This document shows, in pieces, positions 16,543 to 25,430 of a stretch of 64,000 nucleotides of DNA. This DNA is from Amycolatopsis sp. cg9 (GTDB lineage: Bacteria; Actinomycetota; Actinomycetes; Mycobacteriales; Pseudonocardiaceae). The stretch lies in assembly GCF_041346945.1 (NCBI RefSeq), contig NZ_CP166850.1, forward strand, positions 8,478,501 to 8,542,500, given 5' to 3'. Position 1 is the first letter of the stretch, and every line of letters begins with the position of its first letter. The position numbers and the translations under genes were made by a program. Under the pieces are notes generated by a model. The model saw only the letters and a program-made list of their open reading frames with translations. It was not told the origin of the DNA and made no database searches.

Positions 16543-19500
16543 ATGCCGGAGGGGAATCCGCTCGTCGCGGAGTCGAAGCAGGACCCGGACGGCCCGGGCG
16601 CGTTCACCGCCGGCAACGGCGACTACGGCTGGGCCGGCGGCATCGGCATCGCCGAATCCTCGATGGACGCCTTCAACGGCATCAAAGACGGCGACTGGGT
16701 CTCCGGCGGCCTCGGCATGCTCTCCCTGGCCGGCGAAATCGCCGGCGCGGCGATCGACCCGTTCGGCTACCTGATGTCCTCGGTCGCCTCGTTCCTGATG
16801 GAACACATCCAGCCGCTCAAGGACATGCTCGACTCCGTCGCCGGCAACCCCCCGGTCATCCAGTCCTACGCCGACACCTGGAGCAACGTCTCCAAAGCCC
16901 TCGGCGAACGCAAAACCGACTTCGACAACGCGGTCAAAAACGGCACCACCGGCTGGACCGGCGCCGGCGCGGACGCCTACCGCAAGTTCGCCGCCGAGCA
17001 TTCGGAGGCGCTGTCGGGCGCGGCGACGGTGGCCGGGGCGATCAGCACGGTCACGATGATCATGGGCCAGGTCGTGTCGTTCGTCCGGGAAACCGTGCGG
17101 CAGCTGATCGCCGACCTGGTCGGCAAGCTGATCGCGTGGGTGATGGAGGAGGTCTTCTCCCTCGGCTTCGGCACCCCGGTCGTGGTCGCGCAGGCCTCGG
17201 CGGCGATCGCCAAGTGGGGCAAGAAGATCGGGGAGCTGCTCAAGAAGCTGACCGACACGATCCGGAAAGTGTCGCCGCTGCTGTCGAAGCTGGTCGACGT
17301 CTTCGAGAAGATCGCGAAGGTGTTCGGGAAGGTACTGGGCAAGGTCTCCGGCCTGGACGGGTTGAAGGTCAAGGAGGGCGGGTTCGTCCGCAAGATCCCC
17401 AAGGGGGAGGGTGGCGGGGTCCACGCCCGCGCCCACGGCGAGGACGGCGCCGACGGTGGCGAGGGCTCGCACTCCGGGGACGGAGACGGCTCGTCCGGCG
17501 ACGGGGACGGCTCGTCCGGTCATCCGGACGGGGATTCGCCGAGTTCGGACCCGATGAACACCGACTCCACGCCGGATCCGGGCTCCCGCCGCGGCTCAAG
17601 CCAGGACGGGTCACCTTCGCATGCGGGGGACGATTCGCCCTCGGCCTACGGTGAGCCCGACAGCAGCCCCTCGACGGCCCGCTCCGGTGACAGCACGCCG
17701 TCTCGCAGCGGGGACTCCAGTCCCTCGCATGCCGGGGATGGTGCGTCGCCAAGTCGGTCGCCGTCGCACGCGGGCGATTCCAGCCCGTCACCCACCCGGG
17801 GCAGCGACAGCACCCCGACCCACGCCGGGGACAACACCCCCTCCCGGGCGGGCGACAACGATCCCTCGCCCACCCGCGGCAGCGGCGGCACGCCTTCCCA
17901 CGCCGGGGACAGCAGCCCCTCGCCGACCCGCGGCAGTGACAGCACACCCTCGCATGCCGGGGACAACACCCCGTCGCGGGCGAGCGACAGCAGCCCGTCG
18001 CCGACCCGCGGCAGTGACAGCACACCCTCGCACGCCGGGGACAGCACACCCTCGCGGGCGAGCGACCCTTCGCCGGCCCGCGGCAGCGATGGCACACCCA
18101 CCCACGCCGGGGACAGCACACCGTCGCGGGCGAGCGACAGCAGCCCGTCGCCGACCCGCGGCAGTGACAGCACACCCTCGCACGCCGGGGACAGCACACC
18201 CTCGCGGGCGAGCGACCCTTCGCCGGCCCGCGGCAGCGATGGCACACCCACCCACGCCGGGGACAGCACACCGTCGCGGGCGAGCGACAGCAGCCCGTCG
18301 CCTGCACGCTCGGGCTCGCCGGACGGGCCCGGCTCCCACACCGGCACCGACACCCCCAGCAGCGCCGCACCGGCTGCCCGCGCCGACGGCACCACCTCCG
18401 CCAGTGGCACCGCCCCCACCACACCACGCACCACCGACCCCGTCCCCGCCCCGCGCGGCAGCGACGGCGCCAACCTCCCGCCTCAGGGCGGCGCGCCCAT
18501 GACCGGCGGCGCACCTGTCACCGGCGGCGGCGGGCTCAGCGGTAGCGGCGGCACCCCACGCACCAGCGGCGGGGGCTGGACCGGCGCCCACACCCCCGAC
18601 GCACCCACCCGGCCCCGCACCGGCAGCGACCTGCCCGCCAGCCGCCCCCGCACACCCGACACACCCGCACCCGCCGCCCGCGGCTACGGACCCGGCACCC
18701 ACACCCCCGACACCCGCCCCGGCGGCCACGCACCCGACACCCGCCCGCACAACCCCGACACCGGCACCCCCCACCACAACGACCCCCTCACCCCCGACGA
18801 AGTCAACACCCGCCACGCCGAACACACCCCCTCCGGCAGCTCCTACCACGCCGGCGACCCCGACATGGGCGACCTCCCCCACCGCGTCCACCCCGACCCC
18901 GACGGCCGCTACACCGTCGACGTCCACGTCACCCCCGACGGACACGCCCGCATCGGCGACCGCCTCTACACCCCCGAACAATTCGCCGACATCCTCCGCC
19001 GCAACGCCGACTACGACGGCCGCCCCGTGCGGCTCATCGGGTGCGACGCCTCCTCCAACGACTTCGCCCACCGCCTCTCCCGCGAACTCGACACCGAAGT
19101 CCTCGCCCCCACCAAACCCGCCTGGACCGACTCCCACGGCCGCGTCTTCTCCTCCGACTACGAAATCGGCCCCGACGGCCGCATGCGACCCCGCATCCCA
19201 CCCGACGGCGAATGGAACACCCACCACCCCGACGGCTCCACCCACCGCGCCGGCGACGAAGGGTTCGCGCCCGGTACCCACGACCGGGACGTCGATGCCG
19301 ATGACGCGCGGGCCCGGGGTGAGGACGCGCACAAGAAGAAGGTGCACGAAGAACTCCTCGAAAAGCTCAACAAGCACGACGACGAAGCCAAGGAGCTGCT
19401 CCGCAAGTACTGGCGGCAGATCGAGGGCGACGACCAGGTCATCAGCCGCCGGCGGACCAACGCCGAGCACGAAGGTGTCGAGCTGCCGGTGCTGCGCCGG

Positions 19501-20262
19501 AACGAAAACGGCGACTACGAAATCCACCAGCCCGCCAACGACAGCACCAGCGTCCGGTCCGAGTTCCTCGAAGGCAGCCGGCGGACCGGGGGCCGTGACA
19601 CCGCGCCGCCGGACCTGCTGGCGGACGCCGACATCCTCGCCGCCGGGCGGCCGCACATCTGGTCCTATTTGGACGAAGCCAACCACTCCGTCCGCGGCAC
19701 CCCGCTGCCCGAAAGCCGCTTCGAGACCCCGCTCGACGAGTTCGACCAGGCCGGGTTCAACGACGTGCAGAGCAACCACTGGAACAACAAGCTCGGCGAG
19801 CTGGCCGCCGACCACGCCGTGGGCGACGGGCTCGGGCGACCGGAGTTCGCCGGCCGGCCGCTGCAGCCGGTGGACGTGCCCGACCGGGGCGCCCACCACT
19901 TCGACCGGGTCTACCAGGACGCCGACGGCAACTACGTCATCGTCGAGGCGAAGGGCCCGTCGGCCGGCTACAACGCCAACGGCGGCTACCAGCAGGGGCA
20001 CCCCGAGTACGTCCGGAACGTCCTCGCCAAGATGATCGAACGCGGCGAACCCGAGGCCGGCCACGCGCGCGCGATGCAGGCCCAGCTCGACCAGGGCAAG
20101 CTGCGGTACTTCTACGTCAAGGCCCAGGTCGAAAAGCCCGATCTCACCGGGTACACCGACGAACAGCTGCGCGCGATGCCCGCCGCCCGGCGACCCGCCG
20201 ACCGGTACGCCGGGTACTCCGCCTCGGAGTTCGACCTCTCCCTCACCACGCGCCGGCCGTGA
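16543..20262 (+). CDS. WXG100-like polymorphic toxin with PD-(D/E)xK-like C-terminus
   Basis: The 1239-residue protein has several zones. Residues 1-260 are helical and related to the N-terminus of the convergent RHS toxin (NPLVAE near the start, WTG at 138-140), the pattern of WXG100-type secretion modules. Residues ~290-750 are low-complexity Ser/Pro/Thr/Gly/Asp repeats such as SPSPTRGSDSTPSHAGD. About 790-890 is a compact domain with LIGCDASSNDFAHRL and EVLAPTKPAW, seen in other toxins but unassigned. A charged coiled region (AHKKKVHEELLEKLNK) follows near 925-960. The last ~130 residues hold DRVYQ (D1121) and VEAKG (E1135, K1137), a D...ExK arrangement of restriction-endonuclease-like nucleases. 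Export probably uses a type VII-like route. No immunity gene follows. Confidence 0.78.
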   Translation: MPEGNPLVAESKQDPDGPGAFTAGNGDYGWAGGIGIAESSMDAFNGIKDGDWVSGGLGMLSLAGEIAGAAIDPFGYLMSSVASFLMEHIQPLKDMLDSVAGNPPVIQSYADTWSNVSKALGERKTDFDNAVKNGTTGWTGAGADAYRKFAAEHSEALSGAATVAGAISTVTMIMGQVVSFVRETVRQLIADLVGKLIAWVMEEVFSLGFGTPVVVAQASAAIAKWGKKIGELLKKLTDTIRKVSPLLSKLVDVFEKIAKVFGKVLGKVSGLDGLKVKEGGFVRKIPKGEGGGVHARAHGEDGADGGEGSHSGDGDGSSGDGDGSSGHPDGDSPSSDPMNTDSTPDPGSRRGSSQDGSPSHAGDDSPSAYGEPDSSPSTARSGDSTPSRSGDSSPSHAGDGASPSRSPSHAGDSSPSPTRGSDSTPTHAGDNTPSRAGDNDPSPTRGSGGTPSHAGDSSPSPTRGSDSTPSHAGDNTPSRASDSSPSPTRGSDSTPSHAGDSTPSRASDPSPARGSDGTPTHAGDSTPSRASDSSPSPTRGSDSTPSHAGDSTPSRASDPSPARGSDGTPTHAGDSTPSRASDSSPSPARSGSPDGPGSHTGTDTPSSAAPAARADGTTSASGTAPTTPRTTDPVPAPRGSDGANLPPQGGAPMTGGAPVTGGGGLSGSGGTPRTSGGGWTGAHTPDAPTRPRTGSDLPASRPRTPDTPAPAARGYGPGTHTPDTRPGGHAPDTRPHNPDTGTPHHNDPLTPDEVNTRHAEHTPSGSSYHAGDPDMGDLPHRVHPDPDGRYTVDVHVTPDGHARIGDRLYTPEQFADILRRNADYDGRPVRLIGCDASSNDFAHRLSRELDTEVLAPTKPAWTDSHGRVFSSDYEIGPDGRMRPRIPPDGEWNTHHPDGSTHRAGDEGFAPGTHDRDVDADDARARGEDAHKKKVHEELLEKLNKHDDEAKELLRKYWRQIEGDDQVISRRRTNAEHEGVELPVLRRNENGDYEIHQPANDSTSVRSEFLEGSRRTGGRDTAPPDLLADADILAAGRPHIWSYLDEANHSVRGTPLPESRFETPLDEFDQAGFNDVQSNHWNNKLGELAADHAVGDGLGRPEFAGRPLQPVDVPDRGAHHFDRVYQDADGNYVIVEAKGPSAGYNANGGYQQGHPEYVRNVLAKMIERGEPEAGHARAMQAQLDQGKLRYFYVKAQVEKPDLTGYTDEQLRAMPAARRPADRYAGYSASEFDLSLTTRRP
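17971..18270 (+). repeat. Two perfect 150-bp tandem repeats inside the toxin gene
   Basis: Positions 17971-18120 and 18121-18270 are identical as read, and the first 30 bases recur at 18271-18300. Each unit encodes 50 residues, so the frame is kept. The unit itself is built from degenerate 24-27-base subrepeats that extend over about 17590-18310. Lack of any difference indicates a recent in-frame duplication or gene conversion. Confidence 0.9.
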
Positions 20263-20292
20263 CCGGCGGGCCCCGGCCGAGGGGCCCGCCGG
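20263..20292. terminator. Bidirectional terminator between the two toxin genes
   Basis: CCGGCGGGCCCC (20263-20274), loop GGCCGA, then GGGGCCCGCCGG (20281-20292): a perfect 12-bp GC stem occupying almost the whole 34-bp gap between the convergent stop codons. There is no T-tract, as is usual in actinomycetes. Confidence 0.7.
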
Positions 20293-20296
20293 CGCG

Positions 20297-23200
20297 TCAG
20301 CTGAAGGCGCCCGTGAGGGTGTCCATCTTGGTACCCTTCGGCGGGAACTGCGGGAGGAACTTCGGCTCCTTGGCGAACTGGATGTACTGCTGGAGCTCCG
20401 GGGTCAGCCCCTTGTACTCCGCGTTGAGCACCACGTGGTCGCGAATGGACCGTTCGAACTCGTTGGGCGAGTTGGGGAACTTCACGTTCGGGCTCGTCTC
20501 GACCGAGTACTCCACCTTGAGGTTCTGGATGTCGTCGCGGACCTTGTTGTACTGGCTCGGGCTGAACCCCGCGCGGCCCAGGTCGGCGTCCGACGGCGGC
20601 TTGGCCTTCAGCTGCTCGAGGCGGACGTTCGCGTTCTTCAACGGGCCCTCGAACTTGCCGGACATGTTCTTGTTCGCCGTCGACGTCAGCGGCGTCATGT
20701 TGTCCGACAGGCCCGGCCCGCCGAGGTTGTCGTTCTGCAGGTGGCCGCGGATCCAGCGGTTCTTGCCGTCCGGCTTGTAGCCGTTGACGTTGTTCAGCTC
20801 GTTCTGCAGCTCCGGGCTGTAGCTGGAGTGCTTGGTGTTCTCCAGCTCCTTGACGTCGGTGAGCTCGCCCGGCTGCGGCTTCGAGCCGCCGGGGCGCGGC
20901 GACCCGTCGAGGACCTGGTCCCCGGACGACCTGCCGCCGCCCTGCGAAGTCGTGCGGCCGCTGACCGGGTCCTTGCTGCCCCACGGCTTGGCGGACGTGC
21001 CCGGCTGGTTCGACGACGTCCCGCCGGACCCGCTGCCCTTCTTCGGCTTGGTCTTCGGGTACGGCGCCGCCGCCTGGGTGGCCGCCTTGGCGCACTTGCC
21101 CGCGGTCGACCGGCCGGAGAACCGGCGCTGGTCGTTCGGGTCCGAGCCGAAGCCGCCGGCGGTGAGGCCGAGCGGGTCGGCCGCCATCAGCGGGTCGCCG
21201 ACGTAGGTCAGCGGGTTCGGCGCCGGCGCGAGGCCGAGCGGGTCGGGCGAGATGTAGCGCGCGTTGGCCGGGTCGTAGTAGCGGAAGACGTTGTAGTGCA
21301 GCCCGGTTTCCCGGTCCAGGTACTGGCCCGGGAACCGCAGCGGGGTCTCGGCCGCCCCCGCGCCGGACAGGCCCCACAGGCTCGTGCGCACGGCCCGGAC
21401 CACGCCGTCCACGCCCACGAGCTCCACCGGCGTGCCGATGTCGTCGGTGACCAGCGCGGCCAGCCGCGTGCGGCCGTCGGGAGTGGTGACCGCCTGCGCC
21501 ACCGGACGGCCGTCGTCGGGGTGGTGCACCCACGTCCAGGTCTCGACCGGCGCGCCGCCCAGCGTGTGCCGGGCTTCGACCAGGGCGTTGCCGTCCCAGG
21601 TGAACTCGACCTGCTCGGCGACCGCGTCCGCCGCGTCGAGGCGCTGCTTCGCGATCCGGCGGTCCAGCGCGTCGTAGTGGTAGCGCCACTCGGCGCCGTC
21701 CGGGGTGCGCACCGCGACCAGGTGGTCCTGCGCGTCCCAGGCGAACGTCCAGGTCAGGTCCCCGACGGTCCGCCGCACCAGCCGGCCCTGCGCGTCGTGG
21801 GCGTAGTGCACCGCACCGGCCGCCTCCAGCACGCCGCCGGCGTAGCGGCGCGGCCCGGCTTCGGGTCCGGTCCCCGGCGACGACGACACGAGGTGGCCGA
21901 GGACGTCGTAGGCGTAGCGCTCGGCCGTGCCGGGCCGGAGCACGGCGGTGATCCGGCCGGTCGCGTCGAACTCGTGGCGCACCGCGCCTTCCGGGTCCTC
22001 GCGCGCCAGGACGCTGCCGTCCGGACGCCGGTGGTAGCGCCGCGTCCCGGCGGGCGTCCGCTGCGCGGCGAGCCGGCCCGCGGCGTCGAACTCCTGTTGC
22101 AGCAAGGGGTTCGGCCCGGCGGCGACCGCCACCGTGCGGCCCGCGTCGTCGCGCTGCAGCGCCAGGCCGGCACCGGCGACGTCCAGCAGGTCGACGCCGT
22201 CCTCGGTCCGTCGCCAGTGGACGTCCACTCCGGACGGGGTGCGCCGCCGGGTCGCGGTTTCGCTGTCGTAGCCGAAGGTCGTGGTGCGGCCGCCGGTGGT
22301 CTGCCGGACGACCCGGCCCTCGGCGTCGTGGGCCAGCTCGACCGCCGCGCCCGGGCCCGCGGCGTGCACGAGCCGGCCGACCGGGTCGTAGCGGTAGGTC
22401 TCGGTGCCCGCGGCGGAGGTGCGCTCGGTCAGGTTGCCGAGCGGGTCGTAGCGGTACTCGACGACTTCGCCGGCGGCGTTCTCCAGCCGGACCAGCTGCC
22501 CGGCGGCGTCGTAGGCGCAGCGGGTGACCCGGCCGTCGAAGTCGGACTGCGCGAGCAGCCCGCCTTCGGCGTCGTAGGTGTATTCCCAGGTCCGCCCGGC
22601 CGGGTCGTGCACGGCGAGGAGCCGCAGCTCGGTGTCGTAGCGGCGGGTGGTGCGCGCGCCCGCCGGGTCGGTCGTGGCGGTGACCAGCCCGAACGGCCCG
22701 CGCTCGGTGACGGTGATGCGGCCGAGCGCGTCGGTGTGCGACGTCTCCCCGCCCTCGCCGTCGTAGGTCCACAGCCGGCGGGCGCCGTCGGCGGCCACGA
22801 CGGCCCGCAGGTCGCCCTCGACCGTCCAGGTCAGCGCGGCCCGGCCACCGCCGTCGCGCACCGTGCGCGGCCGGCCGAACAGATCGGGCTCGGCCGGGGC
22901 ACCGGGCGCCCACGGCTGCTCGGCGGCCGGCGGCTGCTCGGCGTCCTGGTCTTCGGCCACGCCGAGCGGATCGGTGTAGGGGTCGGGCAGCGCCGTGGCC
23001 GGGTAGCGGCGGCGGAACACTCCCCCGGCGGCCGTGACCTCGATTTCGAGGGCCGTTTCCGTGCGTTCGGTCAGCACCACGCGCGTGCCGTCCGGGCGCA
23101 GCACCGCGCGCAGGATCCCGGCGGCGTCGTGCTCGAACTCCGTGCGCCGCCCGAGCGGGTCGGTGCGGGCCAGCAGCAGGTTGTGCGGACCCCATTCGCT

Positions 23201-25186
23201 GCGCGTGACGCCGCCGAGCTTGTCGGTCTCGGCCACCACGTTGCCCGCCGCGTCGAACTCGAAGACCTTCCGGTGCCCGAGCGAGTCGGTGGTCGTGGTG
23301 CGGCGTTCGGCGTAGGCGAGGGACCCGTCCAGGTAGCCCTGGTCGCCGACGGTCCGGACGCAGCGGCCGGCGTCGTCGTAGACGTACCGGTACCAGGCGC
23401 CGTTGTGGTCGGTCCAGCCGGTGAGCCTGCCCTCGGCGTCGTGGTCGTAGCGCGCGGGGCGGGGCGTGGAGTTCGTGCGCACGGCGAGGTGCCCGTGCGC
23501 GTCGTAGTCGTAGCGCGCGACCGGCACGTCCCCGCCGGGCGAGACGGCCCGCACGGCCCGCACCCGGCCGCCCGCGGTCTCGAACGCGATCCGCGCGCCC
23601 GCGGAATGGGTCAGCAGCAGGGGTGCGCCGGCGGGGTCACGATCGAGTTCGAGGAACTCGCCGTCCTCGGTCCGGACTTCGCGCAGCAGCAGCTCGCCGT
23701 CGCGGGCGGGCGTGAACCGCCGGGCCTGCCCGCGGCCGGGGTCGGTGACCACGTAGTCGTCGCCGTCGGCGTGCAGCAGGCGCAGGGGCCCGTGCTGGGA
23801 GCTCGTGGTGGTGCCCGGTGCGGGCAGCGGGAAGGTCAGCACCATCGCGTCGGCCGAGTGGTAGCGCACCAGGCCGGCGTCGAGGGTCAGCCGTTCGTCG
23901 GGCAGCGCCGTCCAGGACGGGCCGAACCAGCGGCCGTCCCGGTAGGACGACACGTGGTTGCGGGTGATCAGCTCGCCGAGGGCGCCGGGCACCACAAGGT
24001 CGACCTCGGTGAATAGCACGTCGCCGGTCGCGACGTCGATCGGGTCGAACTCGCAGACCTTTTCGTCCGGTTCCTTGGTCTTCGCCGGGTCCGGCCCGTC
24101 CTTGGGCTTGCCCTTCGGCGTGCCCGACGGGGTGGTGGAGTTCCCGTCGGGACCGCCGCGAGTGCCGGGCGGCGGCGGTTCCGGGCTCTTGGGGGTGTCG
24201 TCGGGGCCCTTCGACGCCGGCGGCGGATCGGACTTCGGGGGAGCGTCGGGATCGCCCTTGGCGCCGGAGGTGTGGGTCCCGTCCCCGTCCTTGCCGCCCG
24301 GCCCGCCCGGCCCACCACCCTTGCCACCCGGCCCGTCGATCCCCTTCGGGCTGCCGTTGATGTCGCCGTGCTTCGGCGGCGGACCGGCCTTACCCGGCTT
24401 GACGTTCTTCAACGCCTTCGCCGCGTCATCGAACAAATCCCCGGCCCGCTTCAGCAGCGGCACCAACGCCTTCAACGCCGTCACCAGCCGCTTCACCAGG
24501 TCGGCGATCTTCGACGCCGTCTTCGCGACCGCCCCGATGACCTGCGGCACCACCCACGTCAACCCGATCCCCAGGGTGAACACCACCTGCAACGCCCAGC
24601 TGATCAAATGCCCGATCAGCTCCGCGATGATGTCCCGCACCAGCGCCCGCACCGCCGCCACCACCTCACCGGCGGTCTTCACCCCACTGGAAGCGCCTTC
24701 ACACCCCTTCTGCGCCGTCTCCAGCAACGTCACCGTGTCCTGAGCCCGCTGACGGTAGGAGTCAGCCGCAGGACCGGACCAGGACGCGGTGTCGGCCTTC
24801 ACCATCCCGGCCAGGTCCTCACCGACACCGCCCAGCTCGGTCGCGACGTTCTTCCACGTCTCGGCCTGCGCGGCGATCTCATCGGCGTTGCCGGTCAAAC
24901 CGTTCAACGCTTCCTTCAGCGGGCCGACGTGTTCCATCAGCCACCCCACCCCGGCCGCCAGCACGGCACCGAAGGGATCCATGGCCATCGACAACGCGTC
25001 CAGCGCGGTGCCCACCGCACCCATCGCGACCGAAGCCCAGTCCCCCGATTCGATCGCCGACTTCAGGTCGTTCGCCGACTCCAGCAGCGAGATACCCGAG
25101 TACGCCTTGGTCGAGTCCTTGGTCTCCGCAACCAACGGATTGCTGATGGCGCCGTACCTCCCCGTGAAACCTTCTTGAACGTCCAT
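20297..25186 (-). CDS. RHS/YD-repeat polymorphic toxin with WXG100-like N-terminus and nuclease-like C-terminus
   Basis: The 1629-residue protein starts with ~250 helical residues related to the convergent toxin (SNPLVAETK, WSG near residue 150). A Gly/Pro-rich linker (~265-375) follows. From ~378 there is a DUF6531-type entry (CEFDPIDVATGDVLF), many YD repeats, and the RHS core motif (YLDRETGLHYNVFRYYDP, ISPDPLGL) near 1290-1320, where the C-terminal toxin is cut and caged. The ~300-residue tip contains WIRGHLQNDNLGGPG and NMTPLTSTANKNM (~1477-1505), like the RGH and N motifs of beta-beta-alpha non-specific endonucleases. ATG 25186 is adopted; its ribosome-binding site is weak, and a GGGGAGG inside the first codons leaves the start less certain. 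No immunity gene lies downstream. Confidence 0.85.
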   Translation of the reverse strand: MDVQEGFTGRYGAISNPLVAETKDSTKAYSGISLLESANDLKSAIESGDWASVAMGAVGTALDALSMAMDPFGAVLAAGVGWLMEHVGPLKEALNGLTGNADEIAAQAETWKNVATELGGVGEDLAGMVKADTASWSGPAADSYRQRAQDTVTLLETAQKGCEGASSGVKTAGEVVAAVRALVRDIIAELIGHLISWALQVVFTLGIGLTWVVPQVIGAVAKTASKIADLVKRLVTALKALVPLLKRAGDLFDDAAKALKNVKPGKAGPPPKHGDINGSPKGIDGPGGKGGGPGGPGGKDGDGTHTSGAKGDPDAPPKSDPPPASKGPDDTPKSPEPPPPGTRGGPDGNSTTPSGTPKGKPKDGPDPAKTKEPDEKVCEFDPIDVATGDVLFTEVDLVVPGALGELITRNHVSSYRDGRWFGPSWTALPDERLTLDAGLVRYHSADAMVLTFPLPAPGTTTSSQHGPLRLLHADGDDYVVTDPGRGQARRFTPARDGELLLREVRTEDGEFLELDRDPAGAPLLLTHSAGARIAFETAGGRVRAVRAVSPGGDVPVARYDYDAHGHLAVRTNSTPRPARYDHDAEGRLTGWTDHNGAWYRYVYDDAGRCVRTVGDQGYLDGSLAYAERRTTTTDSLGHRKVFEFDAAGNVVAETDKLGGVTRSEWGPHNLLLARTDPLGRRTEFEHDAAGILRAVLRPDGTRVVLTERTETALEIEVTAAGGVFRRRYPATALPDPYTDPLGVAEDQDAEQPPAAEQPWAPGAPAEPDLFGRPRTVRDGGGRAALTWTVEGDLRAVVAADGARRLWTYDGEGGETSHTDALGRITVTERGPFGLVTATTDPAGARTTRRYDTELRLLAVHDPAGRTWEYTYDAEGGLLAQSDFDGRVTRCAYDAAGQLVRLENAAGEVVEYRYDPLGNLTERTSAAGTETYRYDPVGRLVHAAGPGAAVELAHDAEGRVVRQTTGGRTTTFGYDSETATRRRTPSGVDVHWRRTEDGVDLLDVAGAGLALQRDDAGRTVAVAAGPNPLLQQEFDAAGRLAAQRTPAGTRRYHRRPDGSVLAREDPEGAVRHEFDATGRITAVLRPGTAERYAYDVLGHLVSSSPGTGPEAGPRRYAGGVLEAAGAVHYAHDAQGRLVRRTVGDLTWTFAWDAQDHLVAVRTPDGAEWRYHYDALDRRIAKQRLDAADAVAEQVEFTWDGNALVEARHTLGGAPVETWTWVHHPDDGRPVAQAVTTPDGRTRLAALVTDDIGTPVELVGVDGVVRAVRTSLWGLSGAGAAETPLRFPGQYLDRETGLHYNVFRYYDPANARYISPDPLGLAPAPNPLTYVGDPLMAADPLGLTAGGFGSDPNDQRRFSGRSTAGKCAKAATQAAAPYPKTKPKKGSGSGGTSSNQPGTSAKPWGSKDPVSGRTTSQGGGRSSGDQVLDGSPRPGGSKPQPGELTDVKELENTKHSSYSPELQNELNNVNGYKPDGKNRWIRGHLQNDNLGGPGLSDNMTPLTSTANKNMSGKFEGPLKNANVRLEQLKAKPPSDADLGRAGFSPSQYNKVRDDIQNLKVEYSVETSPNVKFPNSPNEFERSIRDHVVLNAEYKGLTPELQQYIQFAKEPKFLPQFPPKGTKMDTLTGAFS

Positions 25187-25430
25187 CAAAGCACGAAGGT
25201 GTCAACGGCCTTCCGGCCACGCGCTGAAGTGCGGGGCCGGCTGCCCGACCGCACCCGAAAGTGTGCCCGTGGCCCCTCGACGGCTGTCCGGTTTTGTCAG
25301 CCGGTGCCCGTCGGTTGCGGCATCCGGTCTAATTCCGCCCCGACCCGGTCACATCGGACGGCGCAGCGCCGATACGTCCGGCAGGGATCTTCGTCATGGG
25401 GGCGGGGTAGTTCACGAGGGGGAACGAATC

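Noticed and set aside
17590..18310. Short regular repeats considered as a CRISPR array
   Set aside because: Repeats are coding, contiguous, without unique spacers, and translate to a Ser/Pro/Asp stalk.
25187..25430. Possible immunity or small WXG100 gene between the RHS toxin and the PKD genes
   Set aside because: No plausible frame; the stretch looks like divergent promoter DNA.
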